Shown here: positions 15,411-24,486 of the stretch, piece after piece
Position numbering within the stretch: the stretch's first letter is position 1
Layout of the letters: every line of letters starts with the position of its first letter
Assembly: GCF_004361885.1 (NCBI RefSeq)
Contig: NZ_SNWH01000001.1
Span: 356,721-403,245, forward strand
Reading direction: 5' to 3'
Source: Halomonas ventosae
GTDB lineage: Bacteria; Pseudomonadota; Gammaproteobacteria; Pseudomonadales; Halomonadaceae
Length of the DNA stretch: 46,525 nt
Program-made: the position numbers and the translations under genes
Notes under the pieces: model-generated
Seen by the model: the letters and a program-made list of their open reading frames with translations, nothing else
What the model was told of the DNA's origin: nothing
Databases searched by the model: none

Positions 15411-16268
15411 ATGTCTCACTTCTACTACCGCCTGGTCGTTTCCTGCCCCGACCGCTTGGGCATCGTCGCTCGGGTTTCCAACTTCATCGCTGGGCACGGC
15501 GGCTCGATCACCGAGGCCAGCCAGCACTCCGACCTGGAGGCGGGGCGCTTCTTCATGCGCTATGAGATCCTCGCCGACTCGGTGGGCGTGCCGCCCGAGG
15601 CGCTGCGCGAGGCCTTCGCGCCCATTGCCGCCGAGTTCGAGATGACCTGGGCGCTGATCGACACTCGCCAGCGGCGGCGGGTGGTGCTGATGGTGTCACG
15701 CGAGAGCCACTGCCTGGTGGATCTGCTCTATCGCTGGACGGCGGGGGAGCTCGACTGCGACATCGTCGGCGTGATCTCCAATCACCAGGACATGCGCGGC
15801 TTGGTGGAGTGGCACGGTGTTCCCTACCACCATGTGCCGGTCAATGCCGATGACAAGCCCACCGCCTTCGCCGACGTTCAGCGGCGCGTGGAGGAGGCCC
15901 GCGCCGACTGTGTGGTACTGGCCCGCTACATGCAGATCATGCCGCCGCAACTATGCGCGCGCTTCCAGGGCCGCATGCTCAACATTCACCACAGCTTCCT
16001 GCCGTCGTTTGCCGGCGCGAGGCCCTACCACCAGGCCCATCAGCGCGGCGTCAAGCTGATCGGCGCCACCTGCCATTATGTCACCGAGGAGCTCGATGCC
16101 GGGCCGATCATCGAGCAGGATATCCACCGGGTCAGCCACTGCCATACGCCCGATGACTTGGTGCGGGTCGGGCGCGACGTGGAGAAGGCTGTGCTGGCGC
16201 GCGGCCTGCGCTGGCACCTGGAGGATCGCGTGCTGATTCACGGCAATAAGACCGTGGTCTTTGCGTGA
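15411..16268 (+). CDS. purU: Formyltetrahydrofolate deformylase
   Basis: 285 residues. PurU hydrolyses 10-formyl-THF to formate and THF, balancing the one-carbon pool. An N-terminal ACT domain (YRLVVSCPDRLGIVARVSNF, residues 5-85) is followed by a formyltransferase-fold domain with the catalytic Asn-His segment MLNIHHSFLPSFAGARPYHQ and the catalytic Asp in VTEELDAGPIIEQD. The ATG at 15411 starts the ACT domain directly; the upstream extension lacks conservation. The TACACT at 15368 may be a -10 box. The folate enzyme gene folD lies 22 kb away, not in an operon with it. Confidence 0.96.
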   Translation: MSHFYYRLVVSCPDRLGIVARVSNFIAGHGGSITEASQHSDLEAGRFFMRYEILADSVGVPPEALREAFAPIAAEFEMTWALIDTRQRRRVVLMVSRESHCLVDLLYRWTAGELDCDIVGVISNHQDMRGLVEWHGVPYHHVPVNADDKPTAFADVQRRVEEARADCVVLARYMQIMPPQLCARFQGRMLNIHHSFLPSFAGARPYHQAHQRGVKLIGATCHYVTEELDAGPIIEQDIHRVSHCHTPDDLVRVGRDVEKAVLARGLRWHLEDRVLIHGNKTVVFA

Positions 16269-16294
16269 TTGATTCGGGTGAATAGGGACGATTC

Positions 16295-16966
16295 ATGACG
16301 ATCGCCGAACCGGTTCTCGCTCCCTGGCTGCTGTGGCTCTGCGGCTTGGTTTCGCTGGCATTCGTCGGCCTGGCGCTGAGTCGCCGGCCGTGGCTGGCGC
16401 TGCTCGATGACCGCGGCCTGCAGCATCGCTGGCTGGCCGCCACGGTGATGGTGATGCTGTTGTGGCAGTTGCGTGCCCAGGCGGTAGACTGGCTGACCCT
16501 GCACCTGATGTTCACCGCGCTGTTGACGCTGGTTTTCAAGGCGCCGCTGGCGCTGCTCTCGATCACCGCCATCAATATCGCCATGGTGCTGCTGGGGCGC
16601 ATCGAGTGGCCGCTGCTGGGGGCGAACGTGCTGGTGACCGGCGTGGTGCCGGCGCTGGTGATGGGTATTATCTGGCGGGTGGTCGACCGGCGCCTGCCCG
16701 ATAACCTGATGGTCTTTTTGTTCGTCTGCTGCTTCTTCGGCGCGGCGCTTTGCAGCCTGGCCGCGGGGCTGGCCGCCGTGGGGCTGATGGCGCTGGGCGC
16801 CAATGACGCCGAGGCACTGCGCCAGGCGCTGGAGTACGCTCGCTTCCTGCCCTTGCTGATGCCCTCCGAGGCCTTTATCACCGGCATGCTGATGAGCATT
16901 CTGTTGGTCTATCACCCTAGCTGGGTCGCGACCTTCAACGACCACCGTTATATCGATACTAAGTGA
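16295..16966 (+). CDS. CbiM-like ECF-type membrane protein (COG3235-like)
   Basis: 223 residues with six or so hydrophobic segments and the characteristic end LLVYHPSWVATFNDHRYIDTK. It resembles the predicted permeases related to CbiM, the substrate-binding membrane part of cobalt/nickel ECF transporters. No ATPase or CbiN/Q partner is next to it. The N-terminal metal-binding His motif of CbiM (MHI.DG) is not visible here, so a metal substrate is uncertain. It follows purU by 26 bp on the same strand. Confidence 0.7.
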   Translation: MTIAEPVLAPWLLWLCGLVSLAFVGLALSRRPWLALLDDRGLQHRWLAATVMVMLLWQLRAQAVDWLTLHLMFTALLTLVFKAPLALLSITAINIAMVLLGRIEWPLLGANVLVTGVVPALVMGIIWRVVDRRLPDNLMVFLFVCCFFGAALCSLAAGLAAVGLMALGANDAEALRQALEYARFLPLLMPSEAFITGMLMSILLVYHPSWVATFNDHRYIDTK

Positions 16967-16981
16967 GCGGCCAAGCGGCGC

Positions 16982-18037
16982 TTACAGCGGCAACGTCAGC
17001 TGTTGCCTTGCTTCCTCGGGTACCAGGCGCACGCCGACGCCGAGCAGGCGCACCGGGCGGCGGGCGCGGGCCCAGGCCTGTTCCAGCAGGCGGCTGTAGC
17101 TCTCGGCATCGGGGCGGAGGCCGCGGCTTTCCAGGGTGGTGAGGCTGAAGTCATCGAAGCGCACCTTGACGAAGAGCCCGGCCATCGGAGGGTGGCCGTG
17201 GCGCTCCAGGCGGCCCTGGAGTTTCTCGCACAGCGGGGCGAGGGCGGTGCTGGCGGTGGCAAGGTCGGGGAGGTCGTGGTCGAAGGTGGTCTCCACGCTT
17301 ACCGACTTGCGCTCGCGCTCGGTGCGCACCGAGCGCTCGTCGATACCGCGGGAGAGCTCATAGAGCCGGCGCCCGAACTTGCCGAAGTCGTCTAGCAGGC
17401 GCTCGATGGGCAGTTCACGCAGCTCGGCGCAGGTGCGGATGCCCAGGGCGTCGAGCCTGGCACCGGTGGCCGGCCCCACGCCATGCAGCTTGTTGACCGG
17501 CAGCTTGCGCACGAAGGCGTCGACCTGCGCCGGCGGGATCACCGTCAGGCCGTCGGGCTTGTCCCAGTCGCTGGCGATCTTGGCCAAAAACTTGGAGGGG
17601 GCCGCACCCACCGAGACAGTGATACCCGTGCGCCGGTAGCACTCCTGCTTGAGCCAGCGGGCCATCCAGGTGGCGCTGCCGCGAAAGCCCTCGACCTCGC
17701 TGACGTCGAGGAAGGCCTCGTCCAGCGACAGCGGCTCGACCAGTGGGGTGAGCTCGTAAAACACCGCCTGGATCTGCCGCGATACCTCACGGTACTTCTC
17801 GAACTGGCCGCGCATCAGCGTTAAATGCGGGCAGAGACGCAGCGCCCGGGCGGTAGGCATCGCCGAGTGGATGCCGAAGGTGCGGGCGGGATAGTTACAG
17901 GTGGCGATCACCCCGCGCTGCTCCCGCGAGCCGCCGATGGCCAGCGGAATATCGCGCAGGGCGGGGTTGTCGCGCATCTCCACGGCGGCGAAGAAGCAGT
18001 CGCAGTCGGCGTGGAGGATCTTGCGGATTTGACTCAT
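16982..18037 (-). CDS. dinB: DNA polymerase IV
   Basis: 351 residues, the same length as E. coli DinB. This Y-family polymerase carries out error-prone translesion synthesis. It starts MSQIRKILHADCDCFFAAVEMRDNP, which holds the first catalytic Asp, and the second catalytic pair lies in SLDEAFLDVS. The helix-hairpin-helix segment (NKLHGVGPATGARLDALG) and the little-finger domain follow. The C terminus ends QQLTLPL, a likely beta-clamp binding motif (QxxLxL). It lies beside lexA, in agreement with SOS control, although no clear LexA box is visible directly upstream, where a REP-like element sits. Confidence 0.97.
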   Translation of the reverse strand: MSQIRKILHADCDCFFAAVEMRDNPALRDIPLAIGGSREQRGVIATCNYPARTFGIHSAMPTARALRLCPHLTLMRGQFEKYREVSRQIQAVFYELTPLVEPLSLDEAFLDVSEVEGFRGSATWMARWLKQECYRRTGITVSVGAAPSKFLAKIASDWDKPDGLTVIPPAQVDAFVRKLPVNKLHGVGPATGARLDALGIRTCAELRELPIERLLDDFGKFGRRLYELSRGIDERSVRTERERKSVSVETTFDHDLPDLATASTALAPLCEKLQGRLERHGHPPMAGLFVKVRFDDFSLTTLESRGLRPDAESYSRLLEQAWARARRPVRLLGVGVRLVPEEARQQLTLPL

Positions 18038-18061
18038 ACGATCAGGAAGGCACCCGAAGCT

Positions 18062-18094
18062 GTAGGAGCGGTAAGCGACAGCGCACCGGGCAGG
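18062..18094 (+). repeat. Single REP-like element between dinB and lexA
   Basis: Begins GTAGGAGCGGTAAGCGACAG and continues GCGCACCGGGC. It is the reverse complement of the core repeats at 5134-5177 and 26075-26116, with the same GTAG head. It lies in the short gap between the dinB start and the lexA stop. Confidence 0.65.
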
Positions 18095-18130
18095 CCTCGC
18101 CGAATTCGCCTACGGCTTTTCCGACCTCTC

Positions 18131-18787
18131 CTAGCCTAGCGCCTGGCCGCTGCCGCCGCGGATCACCCCCACGCCGATGCCCTCGATCTCCAGCGGTTGG
18201 TGGCGCAAGTCGACCTCGATGGGCGCGAAGTCGGGGTTCTCAGCCTCCAGGGTGACTACATGGCCCTGCCGGCGGAAGCGCTTGACGGTGACTTCGTCTT
18301 CCAGGCGCGCCACCACGATCTGGCCGTCGCGGATGCGCTCGGTGCGGTGTACCGCCAGCAGGTCGCCTTCGAGGATGCCGGCATCCTTCATGGAGAGGCC
18401 ACGCACCCGCAGCAAGTAGTCGGCGCGTGGGGAGAAGTATTCCGGGGGCAGCGGGCAGTAGCGGTCGATGTGCTCGGTGGCGAGTATCGGGTTGCCGGCG
18501 GCCACCTCGCCGATGATCGGCAGGCCTTGCGGGCTTTCTTCAAGCCCCTCGGCGTTGGCGGCCTCCGGCTCCTGGGCGGGCAGGCGGATACCTCGCGAGG
18601 TGCCGCGGATCACCTTGATCGCCCCCTTGCGCTCCAGGGCGCGCAGGTGCTCCTCGGCGGCATTGGCGGACTTGAAGCCCAGGGCCCGGGCGATCTCCGC
18701 CCGGGTCGGCGGGTAGCCCAGCTCGTTCATGGTCTTGACGATGAAATCGAGCACGTTCTGTTGCCGGGCCGTGAGTGAGCGACTCAT
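18131..18787 (-). CDS. lexA: LexA repressor
   Basis: 218 residues. The N-terminal winged-helix DNA-binding domain ([44 protein letters not shown]) is followed by the Ala-Gly cleavage site in [11 protein letters not shown] and the S24 peptidase domain. The catalytic Ser is in [21 protein letters not shown], and the Lys is in [16 protein letters not shown]. It represses the SOS regulon and cleaves itself upon RecA activation. The ATG at 18787 is preceded by TGGAGGC. It is divergent from psrA, a neighbourhood also seen in Pseudomonas. Confidence 0.97.
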   Translation of the reverse strand: MSRSLTARQQNVLDFIVKTMNELGYPPTRAEIARALGFKSANAAEEHLRALERKGAIKVIRGTSRGIRLPAQEPEAANAEGLEESPQGLPIIGEVAAGNPILATEHIDRYCPLPPEYFSPRADYLLRVRGLSMKDAGILEGDLLAVHRTERIRDGQIVVARLEDEVTVKRFRRQGHVVTLEAENPDFAPIEVDLRHQPLEIEGIGVGVIRGGSGQALG

Positions 18788-18844
18788 GAAGCCTCCAGGG
18801 TCGAAAACCAGGGGTGGCGAGCGCCTCGCCACACGTATGGTCAA

Positions 18845-18871
18845 GTATACAGCATGTTTTTCTGTCCAGTA
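18845..18871 (-). promoter_or_regulatory. Candidate LexA-binding region upstream of lexA
   Basis: Read on the minus strand this AT-rich stretch contains CTGGACAGAAAAACAT, which keeps six of eight fixed bases of the gammaproteobacterial box CTGT-N8-ACAG, followed by a CTGTATAC half-site. The position, 58-84 bp before lexA, fits autoregulation, but the match is imperfect. Confidence 0.35.
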
Positions 18872-18982
18872 AAAGTACCAAGCGGCCAAGCAGCCAACGG
18901 TCGCTGTAAAAACCCGTTTCAAACACTCGGCCTTGTGTGCCATTGAGCTGCGAGCTTGGCCATCATAGACTTGGAGAACATT

Positions 18983-18996
18983 GAAACAGTTGTTTC
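18983..18996 (+). promoter_or_regulatory. PsrA operator (autoregulation)
   Basis: Palindrome GAAAC-AGTT-GTTTC, an exact match to the PsrA consensus of two inverted five-base arms separated by a few bases, 22 bp before the psrA start codon. A second related motif, GTTTCAAAC, lies at about 18914-18922. Confidence 0.75.
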
Positions 18997-19018
18997 CTAC
19001 CATGTGGAGCCATCGGTC

Positions 19019-19687
19019 ATGGCCCAGCAGTCCGATACCGTCACGCGTATCCTCGATACCGCCGAGGTGCTGTTCGCCGAGCGCGGCTTCGCCGAGACCT
19101 CGCTGCGCACTATCACCAGCAAGGCCAGGGTCAACCTGGCGTCGGTCAACTACCATTTCGGCTCCAAGAAATCGCTGATCCAGGCGGTGTTCACGCGCTA
19201 TCTCGACCCCTTCGCCGTGCGCTTCCATGCCGCGCTCGATGAACTCGAGGCGCACTACACAGGCAGCGTGATTCCGCTGGAGGTGCTGCTGGAGACCATG
19301 GCGCGCAGCGTGCTCGAGGTGCCGGCGGAGCGTGACAGCCTCAAGGTGTTCATGCGCTTGCTGGGGCTCGCCTACAGCCAGGCCCAGGGCCACCTGCGCC
19401 GCTACATCCAGGCGCAGTACGGCAGCGTCTTCAGCCGCTTCACCGAGCTGGTGCGCCAGGCCACGCCAGAGCTGCCCGATGCCGAGCGCTTCTGGCGGCT
19501 GCACTTCATGCTGGGCACGGTGATCTTCACGTTCTCGGGCCTGGATGCGCTGCGCGACATCGCCGAGAAAGACTACGGCGAGCACATCGGCGTGCGCGAG
19601 CTGGTACGTCGCCTGCGCCCGGTGGTGGTGGCGGGCATGAACGCGCCATTGCCCGAGCCCGCCCCGGCCCAGCGCGAGGCCGGCTAA
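19019..19687 (+). CDS. psrA: TetR-family regulator PsrA
   Basis: 222 residues from the ATG at 19019 ([36 protein letters not shown]). The helix-turn-helix continues as [25 protein letters not shown], nearly identical to Pseudomonas PsrA, and the ligand domain keeps [20 protein letters not shown] and [26 protein letters not shown]. In Pseudomonas, PsrA binds long-chain fatty acids and controls rpoS, beta-oxidation and type III secretion genes. The palindromic PsrA box before its own start supports autoregulation. Its stop overlaps the next gene start by one base. Confidence 0.93.
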   Translation: MAQQSDTVTRILDTAEVLFAERGFAETSLRTITSKARVNLASVNYHFGSKKSLIQAVFTRYLDPFAVRFHAALDELEAHYTGSVIPLEVLLETMARSVLEVPAERDSLKVFMRLLGLAYSQAQGHLRRYIQAQYGSVFSRFTELVRQATPELPDAERFWRLHFMLGTVIFTFSGLDALRDIAEKDYGEHIGVRELVRRLRPVVVAGMNAPLPEPAPAQREAG

Positions 19688-20205
19688 TGCGCACCCCACG
19701 GCTCACCGAACTGCCGCCGGAGGCCGGGCGGTGGCTGGAGATCGACACTGCCACTCAGCGGCTCAAGGGGTGGCGGGGGAGTGCCGTCGAGTGGCAGTGC
19801 GAGGTCTCTACGGCCGCCAACGGCACCGGAGAGACAGAGGGCAGCGGCGCCACGCCTCTGGGCTGGCATTATGTGCGCGCCGCGATCGGCGCGGGCAACC
19901 CGCCGGGCAGCGTCTATCGGGGGCGGCGGCCCACCGGCGAGGTCTACAGCGAGGCGCTGGCCGCCGAGCATCCGGGCCGCGACTGGGTTCTCACCCGCAT
20001 CCTCTGGCTGAGCGGGCTGGAGCCTGGCCGCAACCGCGGTGGCAGCGTCGATTCCCAGCGCCGCTACATTTATCTGCACGGCACCCCGCCGAGCGAACCC
20101 ATGGGCGTGGCCCGCTCCCACGGCTGCATCCGCCTGCGCGACAATGACCTGCTAACACTGTTCGAGATCGCCGTGCCCGGCACGCCGGTATGGCTGCATG
20201 ATTGA
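19687..20205 (+). CDS. L,D-transpeptidase (YkuD domain)
   Basis: 172 residues. The catalytic block [25 protein letters not shown] holds the YkuD His and the nucleophilic Cys (SHGCIRL). The N-terminal half ([22 protein letters not shown]) is the matching beta-rich part of the domain. No signal peptide or LysM domain is visible, so periplasmic export is not evident; related short proteins (ErfK/YbiS/YcfS type) usually have one. The family forms 3-3 peptidoglycan cross-links or attaches lipoproteins. Its ATG overlaps the psrA stop (TAATG), so translation is coupled. Confidence 0.9.
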   Translation: MRTPRLTELPPEAGRWLEIDTATQRLKGWRGSAVEWQCEVSTAANGTGETEGSGATPLGWHYVRAAIGAGNPPGSVYRGRRPTGEVYSEALAAEHPGRDWVLTRILWLSGLEPGRNRGGSVDSQRRYIYLHGTPPSEPMGVARSHGCIRLRDNDLLTLFEIAVPGTPVWLHD

Positions 20206-20294
20206 GGGGTAAGCCGCCAAGCCGCCAGACTTGGCGACGTTATAGAGACCTTTCATTGACGCCGTAACGGGCGCTGCGCGCATCCTGCGCGGTG

Positions 20295-21524
20295 CTAGAC
20301 CACGCTGCCCAGTTCGAAGATCGGCAGGTACATCGAGACCACCAGGCCGCCGACCAGCACGCCCAGCACCACGATAATGAACGGCTCGAGCAGCGAGGTA
20401 AGGGTATCGACCTTGTTGTCGACCTCCTCCTCGTAGTAGTCCGCCACCCGGTTGAGCATGGCATCCAGCGAGCCGGCTTCCTCGCCGATGCCCACCATCT
20501 GCACCGCCAGCGCCGGGAACAGCTCGCTGAGGCGCATGGCGAAGTTGAGCTGCTGGCCGGTGGCCACGTCCTCGCGGATCTGGGCGATGGCGCGTTCATA
20601 GACCATGTTGCCCGCCGCCCCCTTGGCGGTCTCCAGCGCTTCTACCAGCGGCACCCCGGCGCCGAAGGTGGTGGCCAGGGTGCGTGAATAGCGTGCCACC
20701 GAGGACTTGTCGAGGATGTCGCCGATCACCGGAATGCGCAGCGACAGCGCATGCACCCGGTAGCGGAAGGCATTGGACTTCTTGATGCCCATGCGCATCA
20801 GCACGCCGAAGGCCACCGCCCCGAGCAGCCCCCACCACCAGTACTGCTGGGCGAACTCCGACATCGAGATGGTCACCCGCGTCATGGCCGGCAACTCGGC
20901 GCCGAAGCCCTGGAACAGGCTCTCGAACTGCGGCACTACCTTGATCAGCAGCAGCGCGGTGACGCCAAAGCCCACCATGATCACCGCCGCGGGATACCAC
21001 AGCGCCTTCTTCACGCGGCTCTTGAGCGACTCCATCTTCTCCTTGTAGGTCGCCACCCGCTCGAGCATGCGATCCAGTGAGCCGGACTGTTCGCCGGCCG
21101 CCACCATGTTGGCGAACAAGGCGTCGAAATGCTCGGGATGCTGCTTGAGCGCCTCCGAGAAGCTGGCGCCGGCCGCTACCTCGTTCATCAGCTGCTGCAC
21201 CAGCGCGCTCATCGCCGGCTTCTTGAGGCTCTCGGCGACTACCTGGAAGGCCTGCAGCACCGGCACGCCGGCACGAATCATGGTCGCCATCTGGCGGGCG
21301 AAGAGCATGATGTCGCGCGGCTTGATCTTGCCCATGCCGCCGCCGATGCCACTCTTGCGGCGAATCTGCTTGGTCATGATCTTCTGGCCGGAGAGGATCT
21401 TTTCCACCTCGGCCCTGCGGGGCGCGATGATCTCGCCGCCCACCTTGCGGCCACTGGGCCCCAGGCCGGTCCAGCGCCAGCGATACAGCTTCACCTTCTG
21501 GTGCTTGCGCGGTCGTGTTGCCAT
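20295..21524 (-). CDS. pilC: Type IV pilus inner membrane platform protein PilC
   Basis: 409 residues. Two GspF/PilC domains are recognisable: FARQMATMIRAGVPVLQAFQ with MLERVATYKEKMESLKSRVKKALWYP, and a second with YSRTLATTFGAGVPLVEALETAKGAAGN with AMLNRVADYYEEEVDNKVDTLTSLLEPFIIVVLG. Three hydrophobic segments fit the family topology. The N-terminal cytoplasmic part begins MATRPRKHQKVKLYRW, a typical PilC start. It follows pilB by 36 bp on the same strand. The prepilin peptidase gene pilD, often next, is not present in the window. Confidence 0.96.
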   Translation of the reverse strand: MATRPRKHQKVKLYRWRWTGLGPSGRKVGGEIIAPRRAEVEKILSGQKIMTKQIRRKSGIGGGMGKIKPRDIMLFARQMATMIRAGVPVLQAFQVVAESLKKPAMSALVQQLMNEVAAGASFSEALKQHPEHFDALFANMVAAGEQSGSLDRMLERVATYKEKMESLKSRVKKALWYPAAVIMVGFGVTALLLIKVVPQFESLFQGFGAELPAMTRVTISMSEFAQQYWWWGLLGAVAFGVLMRMGIKKSNAFRYRVHALSLRIPVIGDILDKSSVARYSRTLATTFGAGVPLVEALETAKGAAGNMVYERAIAQIREDVATGQQLNFAMRLSELFPALAVQMVGIGEEAGSLDAMLNRVADYYEEEVDNKVDTLTSLLEPFIIVVLGVLVGGLVVSMYLPIFELGSVV

Positions 21525-21560
21525 GTTCCAGTCCCCGTCCCGGCGTTATGGGCTTGGCCG

Positions 21561-23351
21561 CTAGTCCTTCGTTACCCGGTTGACCTCGGCCAGGCTGGTC
21601 AGCCCCTGCATCACCTTCAAGAGCCCGCTGCGGCGCAGGTCCGGGTGGCCTTCCTGGCGCGCCTGGGCATCGAAGTCGCGGGAGTTGCCGCCAGTCATGA
21701 TCAGGTGGCTCATGTCGTTGCTGATCGGCACCACCTCGTAGACGCCCACGCGCCCCTTGAAGCCCTGGGTGCAGTGCTTGCAGCCCACCGGCTCGAAGAT
21801 GGTCGCGCTGGCGACTTCCTCCTCGGTGAAGCCCTGCTGAAGCAGCACCTCGCGGGGGATGTCCGCCGGCTGCTTGCAACGCTTGCACAGCCGCCGCGCC
21901 AGGCGCTGGGCGATGATCAGGCTCACCGAGCTTGCGATATTGAACGGCGCCACGCCCATGTTGGCCAGCCGGCTCAGGGTCTCCGCGGCCGAGTTGGTGT
22001 GTACGGTGGAGAGCACCAGGTGGCCGGTCTGCGCGGCCTTGACGGCGATCTCGGCGGTTTCCAGATCGCGGATCTCGCCGACCATCACCACGTCCGGGTC
22101 CTGGCGCAAGAAGGCGCGCAGGGCGCTGGCGAAGTCCAGGCCGATCTTGGGCAGGACGTTGACCTGGTTGACCCCCGGCACCTTGATCTCCACCGGGTCC
22201 TCGGCGGTGCAGATGTTGCGCTCCACCTGATTGAGAATATTGATGCCGGTATACAGGGTCACCGTCTTGCCGCTGCCGGTAGGGCCGGTGACCAGGATCA
22301 TGCCCTGGGGGTCGTCGAGCACCGCCTCGTACATGGCCCGCTGCTCCGGCGTGAAGCCCAGCTGCTCGATGCCCAGCTGTGCCGAGCTGGGGTCGAGGAT
22401 ACGCAGCACCACCTTCTCGCCATACACCGTGGGCAGCGAGTTGACGCGAAAGTCGATGGAGCGGGTGGTGGAGAGCTTGAGCTTGATGGCGCCATCCTGG
22501 GGCAGGCGACGCTCGGAGATATCCAGCCGCGCCATCACCTTGAGGCGTGCCGAGATGCGTGTGCGCATGGCGAAGGGCGGATGGGCCACGTCATGCAGGA
22601 TGCCGTCGATGCGAAAGCGCACCCGGTAGCTGGTTTCGTAGGGCTCGAAGTGGATGTCCGAAGCGCCGCGATGGATGGCATCGAGCATAATCTTGTTGAC
22701 GAACTTGACGATCGGCGCATCGTCGCCGGCCTCGGCCACCGCCGCCTGCTCGTCGGTGGCATCCACCACGCCCTCATCAAAGGCGAGCTGGCCCACGGCG
22801 TCATCCACGCTTCCCAGCTCGTCGAGCATGCTGCGCTCGCTGCGGGCGAGATACCCCTCCAGCACCGGGCCGAGCTGGTCGACCGGGGCCAGCACGCCCT
22901 CCAGCGCGAGGCCGGTGGCGAACTGCAGCTCGTCGAGCAAGGCCAGAGTGGAGGGGTAGGGCACCGCCACGGTAAGCCGGTGGCCATGGCGCACTAGCGG
23001 CAGCACGCGCAGCCGGCGCAGGATCTTCTCCGGGTAGTCCGCTGCCGGCGGCAGGCTCTCCAGGCGGATGGCGTCCAGGTCGAGAATCGGCAGGCCGTAC
23101 TCCCAGGCGGCGGAGAGCGTGGCCTTGCGCGGCGTCACCATGCCCGCCTCGATCAGGTGCTCGAGCAGCGACATCTCCGCCTCGCGGGCTTCAGACTCGG
23201 CACGCGCCGCGGCCGCCTCGCCGAGCAGGCCATCCTTGACGAGCCGCCGGGCTAATCCATGCAGCCCGTTGCCCTCGGTGGCACCTTGCAAGGGCGAGGG
23301 CTCAGCGGATGACGAAGGTATCTCGCTGGAAGGGGGGTGAAAGTCGTTCAT
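21561..23351 (-). CDS. pilB: Type IV pilus extension ATPase PilB
   Basis: 596 residues. An N-terminal GspE/MshE-N domain (about 30-190) precedes the ATPase core with DIHFEPYETSYRVRFRIDG, the Walker A motif GPTGSGKT, an Asp box (TAEDPVE), a Walker B-like segment (LRQDPDVVMVGEIRD) and the His box QTGHLVLSTVHTNSA. A C-terminal zinc site is formed by CKRCKQP and CKHC. The enzyme drives pilus assembly. The first 25 residues are Ser/Pro-rich and poorly conserved. It is divergent from pilA across a 420-bp gap. Confidence 0.97.
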   Translation of the reverse strand: MNDFHPPSSEIPSSSAEPSPLQGATEGNGLHGLARRLVKDGLLGEAAAARAESEAREAEMSLLEHLIEAGMVTPRKATLSAAWEYGLPILDLDAIRLESLPPAADYPEKILRRLRVLPLVRHGHRLTVAVPYPSTLALLDELQFATGLALEGVLAPVDQLGPVLEGYLARSERSMLDELGSVDDAVGQLAFDEGVVDATDEQAAVAEAGDDAPIVKFVNKIMLDAIHRGASDIHFEPYETSYRVRFRIDGILHDVAHPPFAMRTRISARLKVMARLDISERRLPQDGAIKLKLSTTRSIDFRVNSLPTVYGEKVVLRILDPSSAQLGIEQLGFTPEQRAMYEAVLDDPQGMILVTGPTGSGKTVTLYTGINILNQVERNICTAEDPVEIKVPGVNQVNVLPKIGLDFASALRAFLRQDPDVVMVGEIRDLETAEIAVKAAQTGHLVLSTVHTNSAAETLSRLANMGVAPFNIASSVSLIIAQRLARRLCKRCKQPADIPREVLLQQGFTEEEVASATIFEPVGCKHCTQGFKGRVGVYEVVPISNDMSHLIMTGGNSRDFDAQARQEGHPDLRRSGLLKVMQGLTSLAEVNRVTKD

Positions 23352-23774
23352 GGCGCCTCATGGTGTCGCGGCCAGGCCATCAGAATGGAAAGCGCATCAG
23401 GATAGCTGGGCAGAGATAGCCCGGCAGAGATAGCTCGGCAGAATCGAACTGTCAGCGTGTATCGGCTAGGCCCGATTCTAGCCCCTGAAGCCTGGCCCCG
23501 CCCAGCAGCGGACCAGGCAGATTTAACCTTTTCTCTTGCCGTGGCATCTGGCGGCCTTGCGCGATTCGGCTGCGCTTCCCCTTTCGGGCTACACTACGCT
23601 TGCGAGGGTGTAGTTCGTAATTTAATGTAACTCTTGCCGGGCGGATGCCGCCCGAAGCAAACGGTGGCCGGGCAAGGCGCACAGCCCCTGACCACCCGAC
23701 ATGAACCCGCACGGGCGGCGAGAAGAAGGCAAACGCCAGACGCGCCACGGCGGACCGGAGCAAGGGGCAGGGCC
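23352..23774. other. Divergent pilB-pilA intergenic region
   Basis: 423 bp without a convincing gene. It contains a short tandem AGATAGC-type repeat near 23400-23440 (four AGATAGCxCGGCAG-like units), AT-rich sequence at 23612-23630 that may hold the pilA promoter, and a perfect hairpin GGGCGG / CCGCCC at 23639-23653 in the probable pilA leader. I did not find a sigma54 site with correct spacing. Confidence 0.4.
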
Positions 23775-24227
23775 ATGAAGAAGCAGGGCATGCAGAACTA
23801 TGTGAAGACCGGGCAGGGCGGTTTTACCCTGATCGAGCTGATGATCGTGGTGGCGATTATCGGGATTTTGGCGGCCATTGCGATTCCCCAGTATCAGACG
23901 TATACAAATCGAGCTAAATTTACTGAAGTTGTAACTTCTACTGGTGTCTACAAAACCGCAATTGAAGTTGCAGTTCAAACTGGTAAAGATACTGCTACAG
24001 AACTTAATCAAGAAACCAATGGGATTCCTGCATCTACAGCAGCTTATGGCAATGTGAAAAGTGTCACAGTTCAAAATGGTGTAATTACTGCTACAGGTGC
24101 AGGTGGGGGTTTAGAGGATGTTACCTATATCCTTACTCCTGGCACCACATCTGGATCTGTAGATATTCCTGTGGAGTGGATTGTAACTGGGACATGTTTG
24201 ACTACTGGTCTTTGTACCGCAAACTAG
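23775..24227 (+). CDS. pilA: Type IV major pilin PilA
   Basis: 150 residues. The leader [16 protein letters not shown] is cut before Phe by the prepilin peptidase, and the mature N terminus [24 protein letters not shown] carries Glu5 and the hydrophobic assembly helix. Two cysteines near the end (TCLTTGLC) would close the D-region loop. The start at 23775 has AAGGGG 9 nt upstream; an ATG at 23790 would shorten the leader. From about 23905 the coding sequence is clearly AT-rich with A/T-ending codons, unlike the GC-rich leader and helix, which points to exchange of the exposed half. A strong terminator lies at 24402-24438. Confidence 0.95.
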   Translation: MKKQGMQNYVKTGQGGFTLIELMIVVAIIGILAAIAIPQYQTYTNRAKFTEVVTSTGVYKTAIEVAVQTGKDTATELNQETNGIPASTAAYGNVKSVTVQNGVITATGAGGGLEDVTYILTPGTTSGSVDIPVEWIVTGTCLTTGLCTAN

Positions 24228-24360
24228 TACTAAGGCTAAGTGGCTGAGCCGATATTTTCGTGAATGCACATATAAATATCTCCTTCTACATCAGCTGGCT
24301 ACGTTGGCTGTCTATTGGAATATCACTGCACAGGCACTTAGTTGGGCTAATTAGAGAGCT

Positions 24361-24465
24361 AATCGAGGACAGTCCCCCATTTCCCACCTGGCCCGAACCA
24401 CCCAGCGGCCGGCAGCGATGCCGGCCGCTGGCGTTTTTGGCCAAGCGGCGATACATTGATCGCAT
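24361..24465 (+). repeat. Island repeat, copy A (105 bp)
   Basis: Aligns without gaps to 25951-26055 with roughly 85-90% identity. It contains a G-run/C-run core (GAGGACAGTCCCCCATTTCC), a 13-bp terminator stem, and the start of the operator of the next gene. Pieces of it recur at 24757-24771, 25224-25246 and 27442-27483. Confidence 0.85.
24402..24438 (+). terminator. Intrinsic terminator inside repeat copy A
   Basis: Perfect 13-bp stem CCAGCGGCCGGCA / TGCCGGCCGCTGG, GCGA loop, then CG and five T. It would end the pilA transcript and insulate the island. Confidence 0.85.
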
Positions 24466-24470
24466 GTATC
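24450..24470 (+). promoter_or_regulatory. Operator of the RHH antitoxin
   Basis: Perfect inverted repeat GATACAT, 7 nt, ATGTATC, 16 bp before the antitoxin start. Its left arm lies inside repeat copy A; the matching place in copy B (26040-26060) is degenerate. Confidence 0.6.
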
Positions 24471-24486
24471 ACAAGAGGCGAGCATC

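Noticed and set aside
18788..19699. Open extension of lexA upstream to about 19699
   Set aside because: It runs opposite psrA; LexA proteins start at the ATG at 18787, which has a ribosome site.
20596..22997. Several long open frames opposite or out of frame with pilB and pilC
   Set aside because: All are shadows of the pil genes caused by high GC; none has a recognisable domain.
23540..23580. Sigma54 promoter for pilA
   Set aside because: TGGC and TTGC elements occur, but their spacing (11 instead of 7 between the tetramers) does not fit a -24/-12 promoter.
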